A stretch of 64,000 nt of DNA, taken from positions 248,001 to 312,000 of the forward strand of contig CAVYXG010000005.1 in the NCBI GenBank assembly GCA_963772375.1. Reading direction: 5' to 3'. The stretch's first letter is position 1; every line of letters begins with the position of its first letter. The notes beneath the pieces are model-generated. The model was given only the letters and a program-made list of their open reading frames with translations. It made no database searches and was not told where the DNA came from. Origin of the DNA: DATBHM01 sp963772375 (GTDB lineage: Bacteria; Actinomycetota; UBA4738; JACQTL01). The translations under genes were made by a program, and so were the position numbers. Shown here piece by piece: positions 1 through 7,370 of this stretch.

Positions 1-462
1 CAGGTGGACGTCAACCGGGACTGGGCCGCGCTCTCCGGCGGAGCGACGATCGCATCCGCCGACCCCCCCGACTTCAGCACGTTCGGATGCGGGCCGGACG
101 GCGCGTTCGACCTCAACACGGCGAGCGGGTGGGGCAGCGCCCTGCCCACGCCGCGCCAGATCACGGTGCGGCTGCCGCATGCGGTGAACATCACCAACTT
201 CGCGCTCGATCCCGACCCGGTGTGCGGCGATCCGTCGTCGGCCGCCGTGAAGGGGTTCGAGATCGAGACGAAGACCGCGTCCGGCGGATTCGTGACGGCG
301 GTGAACCACGGGGCGGCGGTTCCGCTCGGAGGGTTCACCACGGTGACACCGTCGGCCGGAGCGCACAACGTGCTGTTCGTGCGGTTCACCATGCTGTCGA
401 ACCGCGGTGAGCCGCGCTTCGTCGACATGACCGAGCTGCTGGTCCACGGGACAGCGGCGTAG
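1..462 (+). CDS. C-terminal part of a secreted protein with a discoidin (F5/8 type C)-like domain
   Basis: The frame is open from the first base and stops at 460-462, so only the C-terminus of a larger protein is in the window. The visible 153 codons form one beta-sandwich-like domain. It begins near an 'LSGGATIASA' strand, carries 'GCGPDGAFD' and 'SGWGS' motifs, and ends with 'VRFTMLSNRGEPRFVDMTEL'. Discoidin-like carbohydrate-binding modules at the end of actinobacterial exported hydrolases look like this. The catalytic part, if any, lies upstream and is not seen. The stop is followed at once by a strong hairpin. The domain call is from pattern recognition only. Confidence 0.65.
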   Translation, partial: QVDVNRDWAALSGGATIASADPPDFSTFGCGPDGAFDLNTASGWGSALPTPRQITVRLPHAVNITNFALDPDPVCGDPSSAAVKGFEIETKTASGGFVTAVNHGAAVPLGGFTTVTPSAGAHNVLFVRFTMLSNRGEPRFVDMTELLVHGTAA

Positions 463-483
463 GCCCGCTGGTCACAGATCACA

Positions 484-517
484 CGAGGGCGCCCGGCCTG
501 ACGGCCGGGCGCCCTCG
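484..517. terminator. Strong bidirectional hairpin terminator
   Basis: A perfect 15-bp stem (484-498 paired with 503-517) with a TGAC loop lies between the stops of two convergent genes. It is GC-rich and has no long U-tract on either side, which is common for terminators in high-GC actinobacteria. Confidence 0.7.
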
Positions 518-530
518 CCCTCGTCTCGTG

Positions 531-800
531 TCAGCCCGTCGCCGCCGGACGGCGGACGACGGTCATGCGTTCGCCGCAGTGTCGCGGCACCTGCGCCTCG
601 CCGAGGCGCGTGACCCGGAACTCCGTGCCGCACTCCGAGCACACGAAGAAGACGTCGAGGTCCGCGACGTCCTCGGGTTCGGCGCCGGCGGGGCGCGCCT
701 CGCGGGCCCGGCCGGCGCCGGATACCGCCCTGATGGCCGTGATGCCGAGGAACGCGATCACCACGAAGAGCACGATCGCGCCCAGGATCTGCAGGACCAT
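531..800 (-). CDS. Small membrane-anchored zinc-ribbon protein
   Basis: An 89-residue protein with one N-terminal membrane helix (about residues 3-25) and a short polar linker. The C-terminal half carries a CSEC pair and a second cysteine in 'RHCGERM', so a partial zinc ribbon (CxxC...C, with His as a possible fourth ligand) is plausible. ATG start. Its 3' end points into the shared terminator at 484-517. No function is recognised. The paired cysteines and clean membrane helix argue that it is a real gene rather than a shadow frame. Confidence 0.6.
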   Translation of the reverse strand: MVLQILGAIVLFVVIAFLGITAIRAVSGAGRAREARPAGAEPEDVADLDVFFVCSECGTEFRVTRLGEAQVPRHCGERMTVVRRPAATG

Positions 801-922
801 GGAACCCAGTGAACCACGCCCCGGGCCATCGGGCGCCGGGGACGCCGCTGGTCACTTCGTCCCGAATGCTACGCTTCGGCGGCCCGCTGAGCAGTCTCAT
901 CAACCCGACGGAGGGAACGAAC

Positions 923-1408
923 ATGCATCGACGCCTGACCGGCATCTTCGCTGCGCTCGTCGCGGTGGCGATCGCGACCGCCGCGTGCAGCGGCGGCGGC
1001 CAGTTGTCGCACGACGAGTATCAGCAGAAGCTCACGCAGATCGCCGCGGACTTCCAGACCAAGGAACAGAGCGCCCTCGGCGCCCTCGGCGGCATCCAGA
1101 GCCCGGACGACCTCAGCAAGGCCGCGCCCGCCATGAACCAGGCCGCCGACGACATCGACGGCGTGGCCGACCAGCTGAACGGGCTGAACCCACCCGACGA
1201 CGCCGCCGACGCCAACGCGAAGCTCGTTGACGGGTTCCACGGCATCGCCGACGCGTTCCGCGAGTTCGCGAAGGCCGCCGAGGACAAGGACCTCGCCAAG
1301 CTCCAGTCGCTCGGTCAGAGCTTCCAGAACTCACCGGCGGCCAAGGAGCTGACCAGCGCCGGGAACGAGCTCAAGAAGGCCGGATACAAGGTGCCCAACT
1401 CGTCCTAA
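923..1408 (+). CDS. Lipoprotein, first of two tandem paralogues
   Basis: A 161-residue predicted lipoprotein. The ATG at 923 follows a GGAGGGA ribosome-binding site and opens a signal peptide ending in a lipobox (IATAACSGGG). The mature part is alpha-helical and charged, starts with 'LSHDEYQQKLT' and ends with 'ELKKAGYKVPNSS'. The next gene shares this layout, including 'HDEYQQKLT', 'ADQL..L.PP.DAADAN.KLV.GFH' and 'ELKKAGY', so the two arose by tandem duplication. An earlier in-frame ATG at 809 would remove the signal peptide from the N-terminus and is not favoured. Probably anchored outside the cell membrane. Function unknown. Confidence 0.85.
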   Translation: MHRRLTGIFAALVAVAIATAACSGGGQLSHDEYQQKLTQIAADFQTKEQSALGALGGIQSPDDLSKAAPAMNQAADDIDGVADQLNGLNPPDDAADANAKLVDGFHGIADAFREFAKAAEDKDLAKLQSLGQSFQNSPAAKELTSAGNELKKAGYKVPNSS

Positions 1409-1498
1409 AGGGGACAGTGGCGCCCGGGTCACCCAACTGGTACCCTTTCGAGCCGTTTCAGCCCGTTTGTCCGTCTGAACCACGGAGGGGGATCAAGC

Positions 1499-1984
1499 AT
1501 GTCAAAACGATACTTCGGCATGGTCGCGACGCTCGTCGCGGTGGCCATCGGCACCGCCGCGTGCGGCGGCAGCTCGGCGCTCAGCCATGACGAGTACCAG
1601 CAGAAGCTCACCACGATCAGCAACCAGGCCAACCAGGAGGCCTCCGTCGTCGTCGGGGCGCTGTTCGGCTCGAAGGGTGATCTTTCCAAGCTCGCCCCGC
1701 AGTTCGACCAGGCCGGCGACGCGATCGGCGGCTACGCCGACCAGCTGGACTCGCTGACCCCGCCGGCCGATGCCGCGGACGCCAACTCGAAGCTCGTCCA
1801 AGGGTTCCACGCGGCGGAGACCGCCTTCCACCAGATGGCCGACACCGCCCGGGCCGGGGACCAGCAGCAGCTCCGCACCGAGGCGGACGGGCTGTCGAAG
1901 GGCGAGTTCGCCAAGGAACTGGAGGCTGCCGGCCAGGAGCTGAAGAAGGCCGGGTACACCCTGCCGAACGCGTCGGCCACGTAA
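1499..1984 (+). CDS. Lipoprotein, second tandem paralogue
   Basis: Exactly the same length (161 aa) as its upstream neighbour and clearly related to it. It has a signal peptide with lipobox (IGTAACGGSS), the shared 'LSHDEYQQKLT' opening, the central 'DAADANSKLVQGFH' block and the final 'ELKKAGYTLPN'. A GGAGGGG ribosome-binding site precedes the ATG. The 90-bp gap to the first copy contains a TACCCT box (1441-1446) that could act as a -10 element. The middle of the protein has diverged most, as expected for an old duplication that was retained. It faces the thiolase gene convergently. Function unknown. Confidence 0.85.
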   Translation: MSKRYFGMVATLVAVAIGTAACGGSSALSHDEYQQKLTTISNQANQEASVVVGALFGSKGDLSKLAPQFDQAGDAIGGYADQLDSLTPPADAADANSKLVQGFHAAETAFHQMADTARAGDQQQLRTEADGLSKGEFAKELEAAGQELKKAGYTLPNASAT

Positions 1985-2015
1985 CGGCGACGCCGGGTTC
2001 GACGAACCGGAACGG

Positions 2016-3221
2016 CTACGGGTCCAGTCGCTCGATGATCGTTGCGTTCGCCATGCCGCCGCCCTCGCACATGGTCTGGAGGCCGAAGCGACCACCGGTC
2101 CGCTCGAGCTCGTGGAGCATGGTGGTGAGCAGCTTCGCCCCGGTGGCGCCGAGCGGGTGGCCGACCGCGATCGCACCGCCGTTCGGGTTCACGTGGGCCT
2201 GGAACCAGTCCTCGGGGATCTCGAGCTCCTTCTGCCAGGCCAGCACCACCGACGCGAAGGCCTCGTTGATCTCGACGACGTCGATGTCCTCGAGCTTCAG
2301 GTTGGCCCGGTCGAGCACCCGGCGGGTGGCCGGGATCGGCGCCGTCAGCATGAGGATCGGCGAGTCGCCCGCCAGGGAGAACGACACGAACCGCGCCCGC
2401 GGCTTGAGCCCGAGCTCCTCGGCCTTCTCGCGCGACGCGATCAACACCGCGCCCGCGCCGTCGGAGATCTGGGAGGAGTTGGCCGCGGTGATCCGCCAGT
2501 TCAGCTGCCCGGGGAACTGGTCCTCGAGGCCCGGGTTGTAGAACGACGGCTGGAGCGTTCCCATCTTCTCCCGGTCCAGCTCGAACCGGATCCCCTCGTC
2601 GATGTCGAGCAGCTTCTCGCCCTCCTCGCCGGAGACCTTGATGGGCTCGATCTCGCGCTGGAAGTAACCGTTCCTGGTGGCCTCGGCCGCCTTCGCGTGC
2701 GAGCGGGCCGAGAAGTCGTCGAGCTGCTCACGCGAGAGATCCCACTTGGTGGCGATGAGCTCCGCGCTGATGCCCTGGGGCACCAGCTTCCCCTCGTACC
2801 GGTTGTACATGGCCGGACTGAACGGCATCGCGCCGGCCATGGAGGAACCCATGGGGACACGGCTCATGTTCTCGACGCCGGAGGCGACGACCAGGTCGTA
2901 CGCGCCGGCGATCACACCCTGCGCCGCGAAGTGCGCCGCCTGCTGGGACGAACCGCACTGCCGGTCGACGGTGGTGGCGGGGATCTCCTCGGGCAACCCG
3001 GCCGCCAGCCAGGCGTTGCGGCCGATGTTGATCGACTGCTCGCCCACCTGGGACACGCAGCCGGTGATGTTGTCCTCGATCAGCCCGGGGTCCACGCCCG
3101 AACGCTCCACCACGCCCTGCAGCACGTGGGCCAGGAGGTCGACGGGGTGGGTGCCGGCGAGCGAGCCGTTCCGCTTGCCGATCGGGCTCCGGACGGCTTC
3201 GACGATGACTGCCTCGCGCAT
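2016..3221 (-). CDS. Thiolase / acetyl-CoA C-acyltransferase
   Basis: A 401-residue, full-length thiolase. The nucleophilic cysteine lies in 'VDRQCGSSQQA' (about residue 88), followed by the conserved 'NEAFA', 'GHPLGATG' and 'CEGGGMAN' motifs that carry the catalytic His and second Cys. It should catalyse CoA-dependent cleavage of 3-oxoacyl-CoA, or the reverse condensation, in fatty-acid or sterol side-chain breakdown. Its length and active-site spelling resemble the FadA5/FadA6 branch of actinobacteria. AAGGAG sits 8 nt before the ATG. No other beta-oxidation gene is in the window, so the substrate cannot be assigned. Confidence 0.95.
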   Translation of the reverse strand: MREAVIVEAVRSPIGKRNGSLAGTHPVDLLAHVLQGVVERSGVDPGLIEDNITGCVSQVGEQSINIGRNAWLAAGLPEEIPATTVDRQCGSSQQAAHFAAQGVIAGAYDLVVASGVENMSRVPMGSSMAGAMPFSPAMYNRYEGKLVPQGISAELIATKWDLSREQLDDFSARSHAKAAEATRNGYFQREIEPIKVSGEEGEKLLDIDEGIRFELDREKMGTLQPSFYNPGLEDQFPGQLNWRITAANSSQISDGAGAVLIASREKAEELGLKPRARFVSFSLAGDSPILMLTAPIPATRRVLDRANLKLEDIDVVEINEAFASVVLAWQKELEIPEDWFQAHVNPNGGAIAVGHPLGATGAKLLTTMLHELERTGGRFGLQTMCEGGGMANATIIERLDP

Positions 3222-3325
3222 GGGTCAGGCTCCTTCCGCGATCCGGACGCGAAGTGCGGCTGGACCATGGAGCGGGCCGAGCCGCGTTTACCTACCGGAG
3301 AGTAACAAACGCCGTCGGCGACTGT

Positions 3326-3562
3326 ATGCCCGACCCGCCGCACGGGCAAACCGAGCTCCCAGGTCGCGCAAATTCGCTCACGGCGGAACGGGGTCGCTCG
3401 GTGAGCGGTCTCGTCGCCGACTACTTGCGCTCGCTCTCGCAGCAAATGGACGAGTTCGCCCGACTCGAGAACCAGCAGCGCGAGGTCCAGGCCCAGATCG
3501 GTCGCTTCCGCGCCCGCGACCGCCTCGATCGGGACGATTTGCACGGCCGTGCGGTTCGTTGA
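3326..3562 (+). CDS. Probable VapB-type antitoxin partner of the downstream PIN protein
   Basis: A 78-codon frame whose 3' end overlaps the GTG start of the PIN-domain gene by 14 nt. The stretch 'GRSVSGLVADYLRSL' resembles the end of a ribbon-helix-helix DNA-binding fold. It is followed by a helical, charged tail that would wrap a toxin. The N-terminal 20 residues (MPDPPHGQTELPGRANSLT) lack the usual hydrophobic beta-strand of such folds. Either the start is wrong, the N-terminus has decayed, or it belongs to an unusual subfamily. Position and tail support the antitoxin call better than the N-terminus does. Confidence 0.5.
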   Translation: MPDPPHGQTELPGRANSLTAERGRSVSGLVADYLRSLSQQMDEFARLENQQREVQAQIGRFRARDRLDRDDLHGRAVR

Positions 3563-3962
3563 CACCAGCGTTCTGCTCTACGCGGTGTCGCAGGACGTTG
3601 CGGAGCAGGCGAAGGCGGAACGGGCGAACTCCATCCTCGCGGACAGGGACATCGCGTTGTCCGTACAGGTGCTCCAGGAGTTCTACGTCCAGGCGACTCG
3701 CTCGACCCGCCCCGACGCCCTGACTCACGAACAGGCCGCCAGACTCGTCGAGTCGTTCTTGCGGTTCCCGGTCCAGGAGATCGCCACACCGGTCATGCTC
3801 GCCGCGATGGTGACTCGCAACCGCTTCGGGCTCTCGTACTGGGATGCCGCGATCCTCGAAGCCGCCCGCGCGCTCGGGTGCGAGGTCGTGCTCTCTGAGG
3901 ATCTCGCCGACGGAGAGGACTATGCGGGCGTGCGAGTCCAGAACCCGTTTCGCGATACGTAG
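3549..3962 (+). CDS. PIN-domain ribonuclease (VapC-like toxin)
   Basis: A 137-residue protein starting at GTG 3549 and overlapping the putative antitoxin. The acidic residues expected of a PIN nuclease are visible: the Asp of 'RFVDTSVLLYAVS' at the N-terminus, a central Glu in 'LQEFYVQ', and 'YWDAAILEAARALG' and 'LSEDLADG' near the C-terminus. PIN toxins cleave tRNA or rRNA with Mg2+ bound by these residues. The arrangement of a short upstream gene overlapping a PIN gene is typical of type II toxin-antitoxin operons. An ISL3 element lies 130 bp downstream and does not interrupt the gene. Confidence 0.85.
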   Translation: MRFVDTSVLLYAVSQDVAEQAKAERANSILADRDIALSVQVLQEFYVQATRSTRPDALTHEQAARLVESFLRFPVQEIATPVMLAAMVTRNRFGLSYWDAAILEAARALGCEVVLSEDLADGEDYAGVRVQNPFRDT

Positions 3963-4091
3963 ACCGAGCCACCACGGCGTGCCTCAGTCGGCGACGCCCG
4001 TCTGGAGGCACGCGTCGAGGCCGAGCTTCTGGGCGGTCTCGACGTAGGCGGTCCACCGTCCGTTCGTCAGACGCGTCCCGACGCCTTTTTC

Positions 4092-5478
4092 GGCCCTCCT
4101 GACATATCCGTGGGTCCATCAGGCAACTCCGCGTCCCGGTAGCGGTGGGCAGTAGCCGCCCCGATCGAGCAGTGCGAGGGCGACGAGATGCTCGGGCTTC
4201 TTGAAGCCGAATGCCATCCGGTGCAGGACACGCAGCTTCGTGTTCGTCGACTCGATCAGGGCGTTGGACAGGTTGTGACGCATGGCCGCCTCGATCCCGG
4301 GGAGGTTCTTGCGGATCCTGCGGCCGAGGGAGACGAACGCGTCGATGCGCGATCGGGCCGCCCAGGCCAGCCAGCGGTGGATCATCGCGATGGCTCGCCG
4401 GCCCTTGAGCCGGATGGCCTGACGCAGCTGCTCCTTGAGCAGGTACGCCCGGTAGAGCCTCGTGTTCGCCGCGGAGATCCACGCCAGCTTGGCCTGTTGG
4501 TGTTCGGTGAGGTCCTCGGGGTTCTTCCACAGCGCGTAGCGGCACCCCTTGAGCTCGCGGGCGTAGGCCCGCATGCCCTGGCGGCGCGCGGTGTTCCACA
4601 CCTCCCGGCGCACTTCGTCCAGGGCGTCGGTGGCCCAGGCCACGACGTGGAACCCGTCGGTGCACAGGGTCGCCTTCTTGCACCGCTCCGCCACGACGTC
4701 ACCGATCCACTCGGCTGCATCGGCGCTGACCAGGCGGACCTTCGAGCACCGGTCATCCCCCAGGAGGTCGAAGAACCCGCACAGGGTCTTCTTGTCCCGC
4801 CCGGGGGCAGCCCACACGAGGCGTCCGGTGTCGTGGTCCACCACGACCATGAGGTACCGGTGGCCGCGCTTGTAAGAGATCTCGTCGATGCCGATGCGGC
4901 GCAGGCCGTCGAAGGGGTCGTGGGCGGCCCGGCCGTCCGCCACCACCCGGGCGATGATCGAGCCCACGGTGCGCCAGGCGACGCGCATGAGCTCGGAGAC
5001 GGCCGAGCGGGGCGTGTGGGTGACGAGCCACGCCGCTTGGTCGTCGAACTCCCGGGTGTGGCCCGCTCCGTGGCGGGCCCATGGGACCTGGGCCACCGTG
5101 GGGCCGTGTTCGGGGCAGGACACCCGGGGGGCGTCGGACTCGAGGAAGCACATCACCGTGCCGAGGTCGAGTCCCCGCCACCGGCGCCGGCCTTCCCCGC
5201 GGTCGTAGAGCGGAGCACGAACGCCGCACCGGCCGCACCGGCGCCTGGAGTCCCGGCGGGGCCGCACGCGGGCCACGATCGCGTTCTCCTCGTCGACCTC
5301 GACCGACTCGATCACGGTCGCCCGGTCGACACCGAGCATCCTGCGCCATACGTTGGTACCGAGCACGCCGCCCTCCTCGCCTCGCTGATGGACCGTCGAA
5401 CAGCCCAAAAGCGTAGGTGGAAGGCGGCGTTGCTCATGTCAGGGCCGGTTGTGGACCCACGGATGCGTCACAAGAGCC
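4092..5478 (-). mobile_element. Complete ISL3-family insertion sequence with 8-bp target duplication
   Basis: The 1387-bp element is bounded by 27-bp imperfect inverted repeats (4092-4118 and 5452-5478). Both begin GGCyCT and share the 13-bp core ATCCGTGGGTCCA. Directly outside them is a perfect 8-bp duplication, CCTTTTTC, at 4084-4091 and 5479-5486. One transposase gene fills the element and its stop codon abuts the left repeat. GGCTCTT-like ends and 8-bp duplications are hallmarks of the ISL3 family. The intact ends and unmutated duplication suggest recent insertion. Confidence 0.93.
4119..5366 (-). CDS. ISL3-family transposase
   Basis: About 415 residues from the GTG at 5366, which has GGAGG six bases upstream. 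A longer in-frame start at 5408 exists but has no comparable site. An N-terminal cysteine zinc finger (CGRCGVR...CPEH) precedes a helix-turn-helix region. A DDE catalytic core follows: 'IGIDEISYKRGHRY' (first Asp), 'STDGFH'-like 'CTDGFHVVAWA' (second Asp) and 'ALIESTNTKLR' (Glu). The order and spacing are those of full-length ISL3 transposases. No internal stop or frameshift is seen, so the element may still be active. Confidence 0.93.
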   Translation of the reverse strand: MLGTNVWRRMLGVDRATVIESVEVDEENAIVARVRPRRDSRRRCGRCGVRAPLYDRGEGRRRWRGLDLGTVMCFLESDAPRVSCPEHGPTVAQVPWARHGAGHTREFDDQAAWLVTHTPRSAVSELMRVAWRTVGSIIARVVADGRAAHDPFDGLRRIGIDEISYKRGHRYLMVVVDHDTGRLVWAAPGRDKKTLCGFFDLLGDDRCSKVRLVSADAAEWIGDVVAERCKKATLCTDGFHVVAWATDALDEVRREVWNTARRQGMRAYARELKGCRYALWKNPEDLTEHQQAKLAWISAANTRLYRAYLLKEQLRQAIRLKGRRAIAMIHRWLAWAARSRIDAFVSLGRRIRKNLPGIEAAMRHNLSNALIESTNTKLRVLHRMAFGFKKPEHLVALALLDRGGYCPPLPGRGVA

Positions 5479-5486
5479 CCTTTTTC

Positions 5487-5815
5487 CCTGTGTCGTGCAC
5501 GAGCATCGTCCTGGGGTCGCGAGCCAACAGCAATGTGTCGCAGTTGTGCGACCCGGTCCTCCCCCCTCGACCGCCTGAGGGGGCACGCGCTCGCAGTTCA
5601 GGCGACCGACCCGGGGCGGTGATCGACCTGTGGGCGGCGATCGACCTGTGGGCGGCGATCGACCGACGGCTCACCCTCGTCGACGCTGCGTGGTGTTCGT
5701 CGCCAACGGCGCTGGCGTGGCCATCGTCTCGAAGTGGGTCGGCAATTTCCAGGTCCACCCGCAATGGGGGTGCTGCTCAACCAACTGTTGGTTCGCTGAC
5801 GACGCCGGCCGGCGC
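5487..5815. other. Gene-free stretch with a short tandem repeat, next to the ISL3 insertion
   Basis: No convincing gene. An 18-bp unit (GATCGACCTGTGGGCGGC) is repeated at 5621-5638 and 5639-5656, with a partial third copy to 5664. If the ISL3 element and one target copy are removed, a minus-strand frame runs without a stop from here across the junction to a TGA at about 3983-3985. It ends in 'AQKLGLDACLQTGVAD', so the element may have split a gene I cannot identify. Confidence 0.4.
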
Positions 5816-7213
5816 TCAGGTGTAGGCGTCCTTCGGCGGATGGGCGAAGGCGTTCCCCACGCAGTCGCTTCGTTCGGGCAGCGGGTCGGGGGGCCGTGGC
5901 GGCTGCGTGAAATCGAAGTCCTCGTCGAGGTTGCCGGCGTCGGTGTCGCGCTTCGTGAGCTGGAGCAGGCCCCAGTTGTCCTCGATGAACCGCAGCACCG
6001 ACGAGAACTCCCCGTGCGCGTGGTCGACAAACCCCTGCTTCGCGTACGGCGAGATGACCAGGAACGGGACGCGGATCCCCAGACCGAACTTGTCGATCTG
6101 CGGTGGGGGCAGGTGGTCGTAGAACCCGCCCCAGTCGTCCCACGTCAGGAAGATCGCGGTCGAGGGCCACATGGGGCTCTGCATGATCGCGTCGATCACC
6201 CGCGTGGACCAGTTCTCGCCGTCGCAGAAGTTGTACTCGGGGTGCTCGCTGTACGCGAACTGCGGAGTGACCCACGTGACGGGCGGCAGCCGGTCGTGGT
6301 CGACGTCGTCGATCAGCTGCTGCACCGGGAAGATGTGCTGCGACCACTGCTTCGGGTCGTCCCGGATGTGCCGCACCGACGCGTAGGCCGACCAGATGTA
6401 GCCGGACCGCGGCCCCTGGTCCCAGGGCACCGGGGGGGCCGCGTAGTAGGCCCACGGGATCCCCGCGGACTCCAGCAGGTCGCCCTCCGTCTGGAAGTCG
6501 AAGCACGGCGGGACCGCGTGCACGGCTCCCTCGGAGTCCATGATCTGGACCTTCTCGCTCTTCGGCGCGTCGCACCCCCACGTCTTGAACACCCCACGGT
6601 CGTTCGCGGACGGTGCCAGGGGGTTGTCGTGCACCCCACCCGACTGCGCCGCGATCGTGTACAGGTGGTTCGGATAGGAGGGGCCGTTCATCGAGGCGAA
6701 GAAATGGTCCCCTAACACGAACCGCTCGGCCCAGTGCCAGTAGTTCGGCAACATCTTCGGGCCGGTCATCTGGGTGAACGCATACCGATCGGCCGCGTCC
6801 GTGAGGTTGAACCCGTCCATCTTCCCGCCGTCGTAGGACTTCACCGCAGCGGCGAAGTCGTGCGGCAGGTCGTGGGGGAGTCGCTGGTCGTACCCCCTGG
6901 TCAGCGGACGCTTGGTCCCGTGATCGTTCGCTACCCTCGCCCCATCCGCCCCCGGGAACCGGCCGAACAGGTTGTCGAAGGACCGGTTCTCCTTGATCAC
7001 GAACACCACGTGCTTGATCGGGGTCACCGTGCGGATCTGTGAGGGGTCGACGCCGATAGGGTGCGTGGCCCCGGGCGAGGTGTTCCCGAGGCCAGACGGG
7101 GAGCCAGCCGCCGAACCGGTCGGCTCCGTGCCCGGCGAGGACGTGCAGGCGACCGCGGCCGCCAGCGTGAAGGCGGCGATCGTTCGTGCGGCAAGGCGAA
7201 TCGGACTCGTCAT
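5816..7213 (-). CDS. Secreted phosphoesterase family protein (phospholipase C / acid phosphatase-like), lipoprotein
   Basis: About 465 residues from the ATG at 7213. The signal peptide 'MTSPIRLAARTIAAFTLAAAVACTSS' ends in a lipobox, so the protein is probably tethered outside the membrane. The phosphoesterase superfamily signature starts with 'IKHVVFVIKENRSFDNLFG' (metal and nucleophile region) and continues with 'DHFFASMNGPSYPNHLY' and 'FLTWDDWGGFYDHLPPP', which carries late metal ligands. These enzymes hydrolyse phosphodiesters or phosphomonoesters, including phospholipids. A 102-codon upstream extension is open but has no protein-like composition. The gene is divergent from the deacetylase; only 157 bp separate the two starts. 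Confidence 0.88.
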   Translation of the reverse strand: MTSPIRLAARTIAAFTLAAAVACTSSPGTEPTGSAAGSPSGLGNTSPGATHPIGVDPSQIRTVTPIKHVVFVIKENRSFDNLFGRFPGADGARVANDHGTKRPLTRGYDQRLPHDLPHDFAAAVKSYDGGKMDGFNLTDAADRYAFTQMTGPKMLPNYWHWAERFVLGDHFFASMNGPSYPNHLYTIAAQSGGVHDNPLAPSANDRGVFKTWGCDAPKSEKVQIMDSEGAVHAVPPCFDFQTEGDLLESAGIPWAYYAAPPVPWDQGPRSGYIWSAYASVRHIRDDPKQWSQHIFPVQQLIDDVDHDRLPPVTWVTPQFAYSEHPEYNFCDGENWSTRVIDAIMQSPMWPSTAIFLTWDDWGGFYDHLPPPQIDKFGLGIRVPFLVISPYAKQGFVDHAHGEFSSVLRFIEDNWGLLQLTKRDTDAGNLDEDFDFTQPPRPPDPLPERSDCVGNAFAHPPKDAYT

Positions 7214-7370
7214 CCGGTCGTCGGGGGAGACGGCCCATCGTATCGGCGGTCCCCCCAATCGGCATCTCGGTGCCGCAGTCGCCGGGCCGAGCGCGGCCGG
7301 TCGCCCCGCGGGTGCACCGCGCCGCCGATTCCTTGCGGTTTCCGGGCTCCGTTCGCATGATGGTCTGCGG

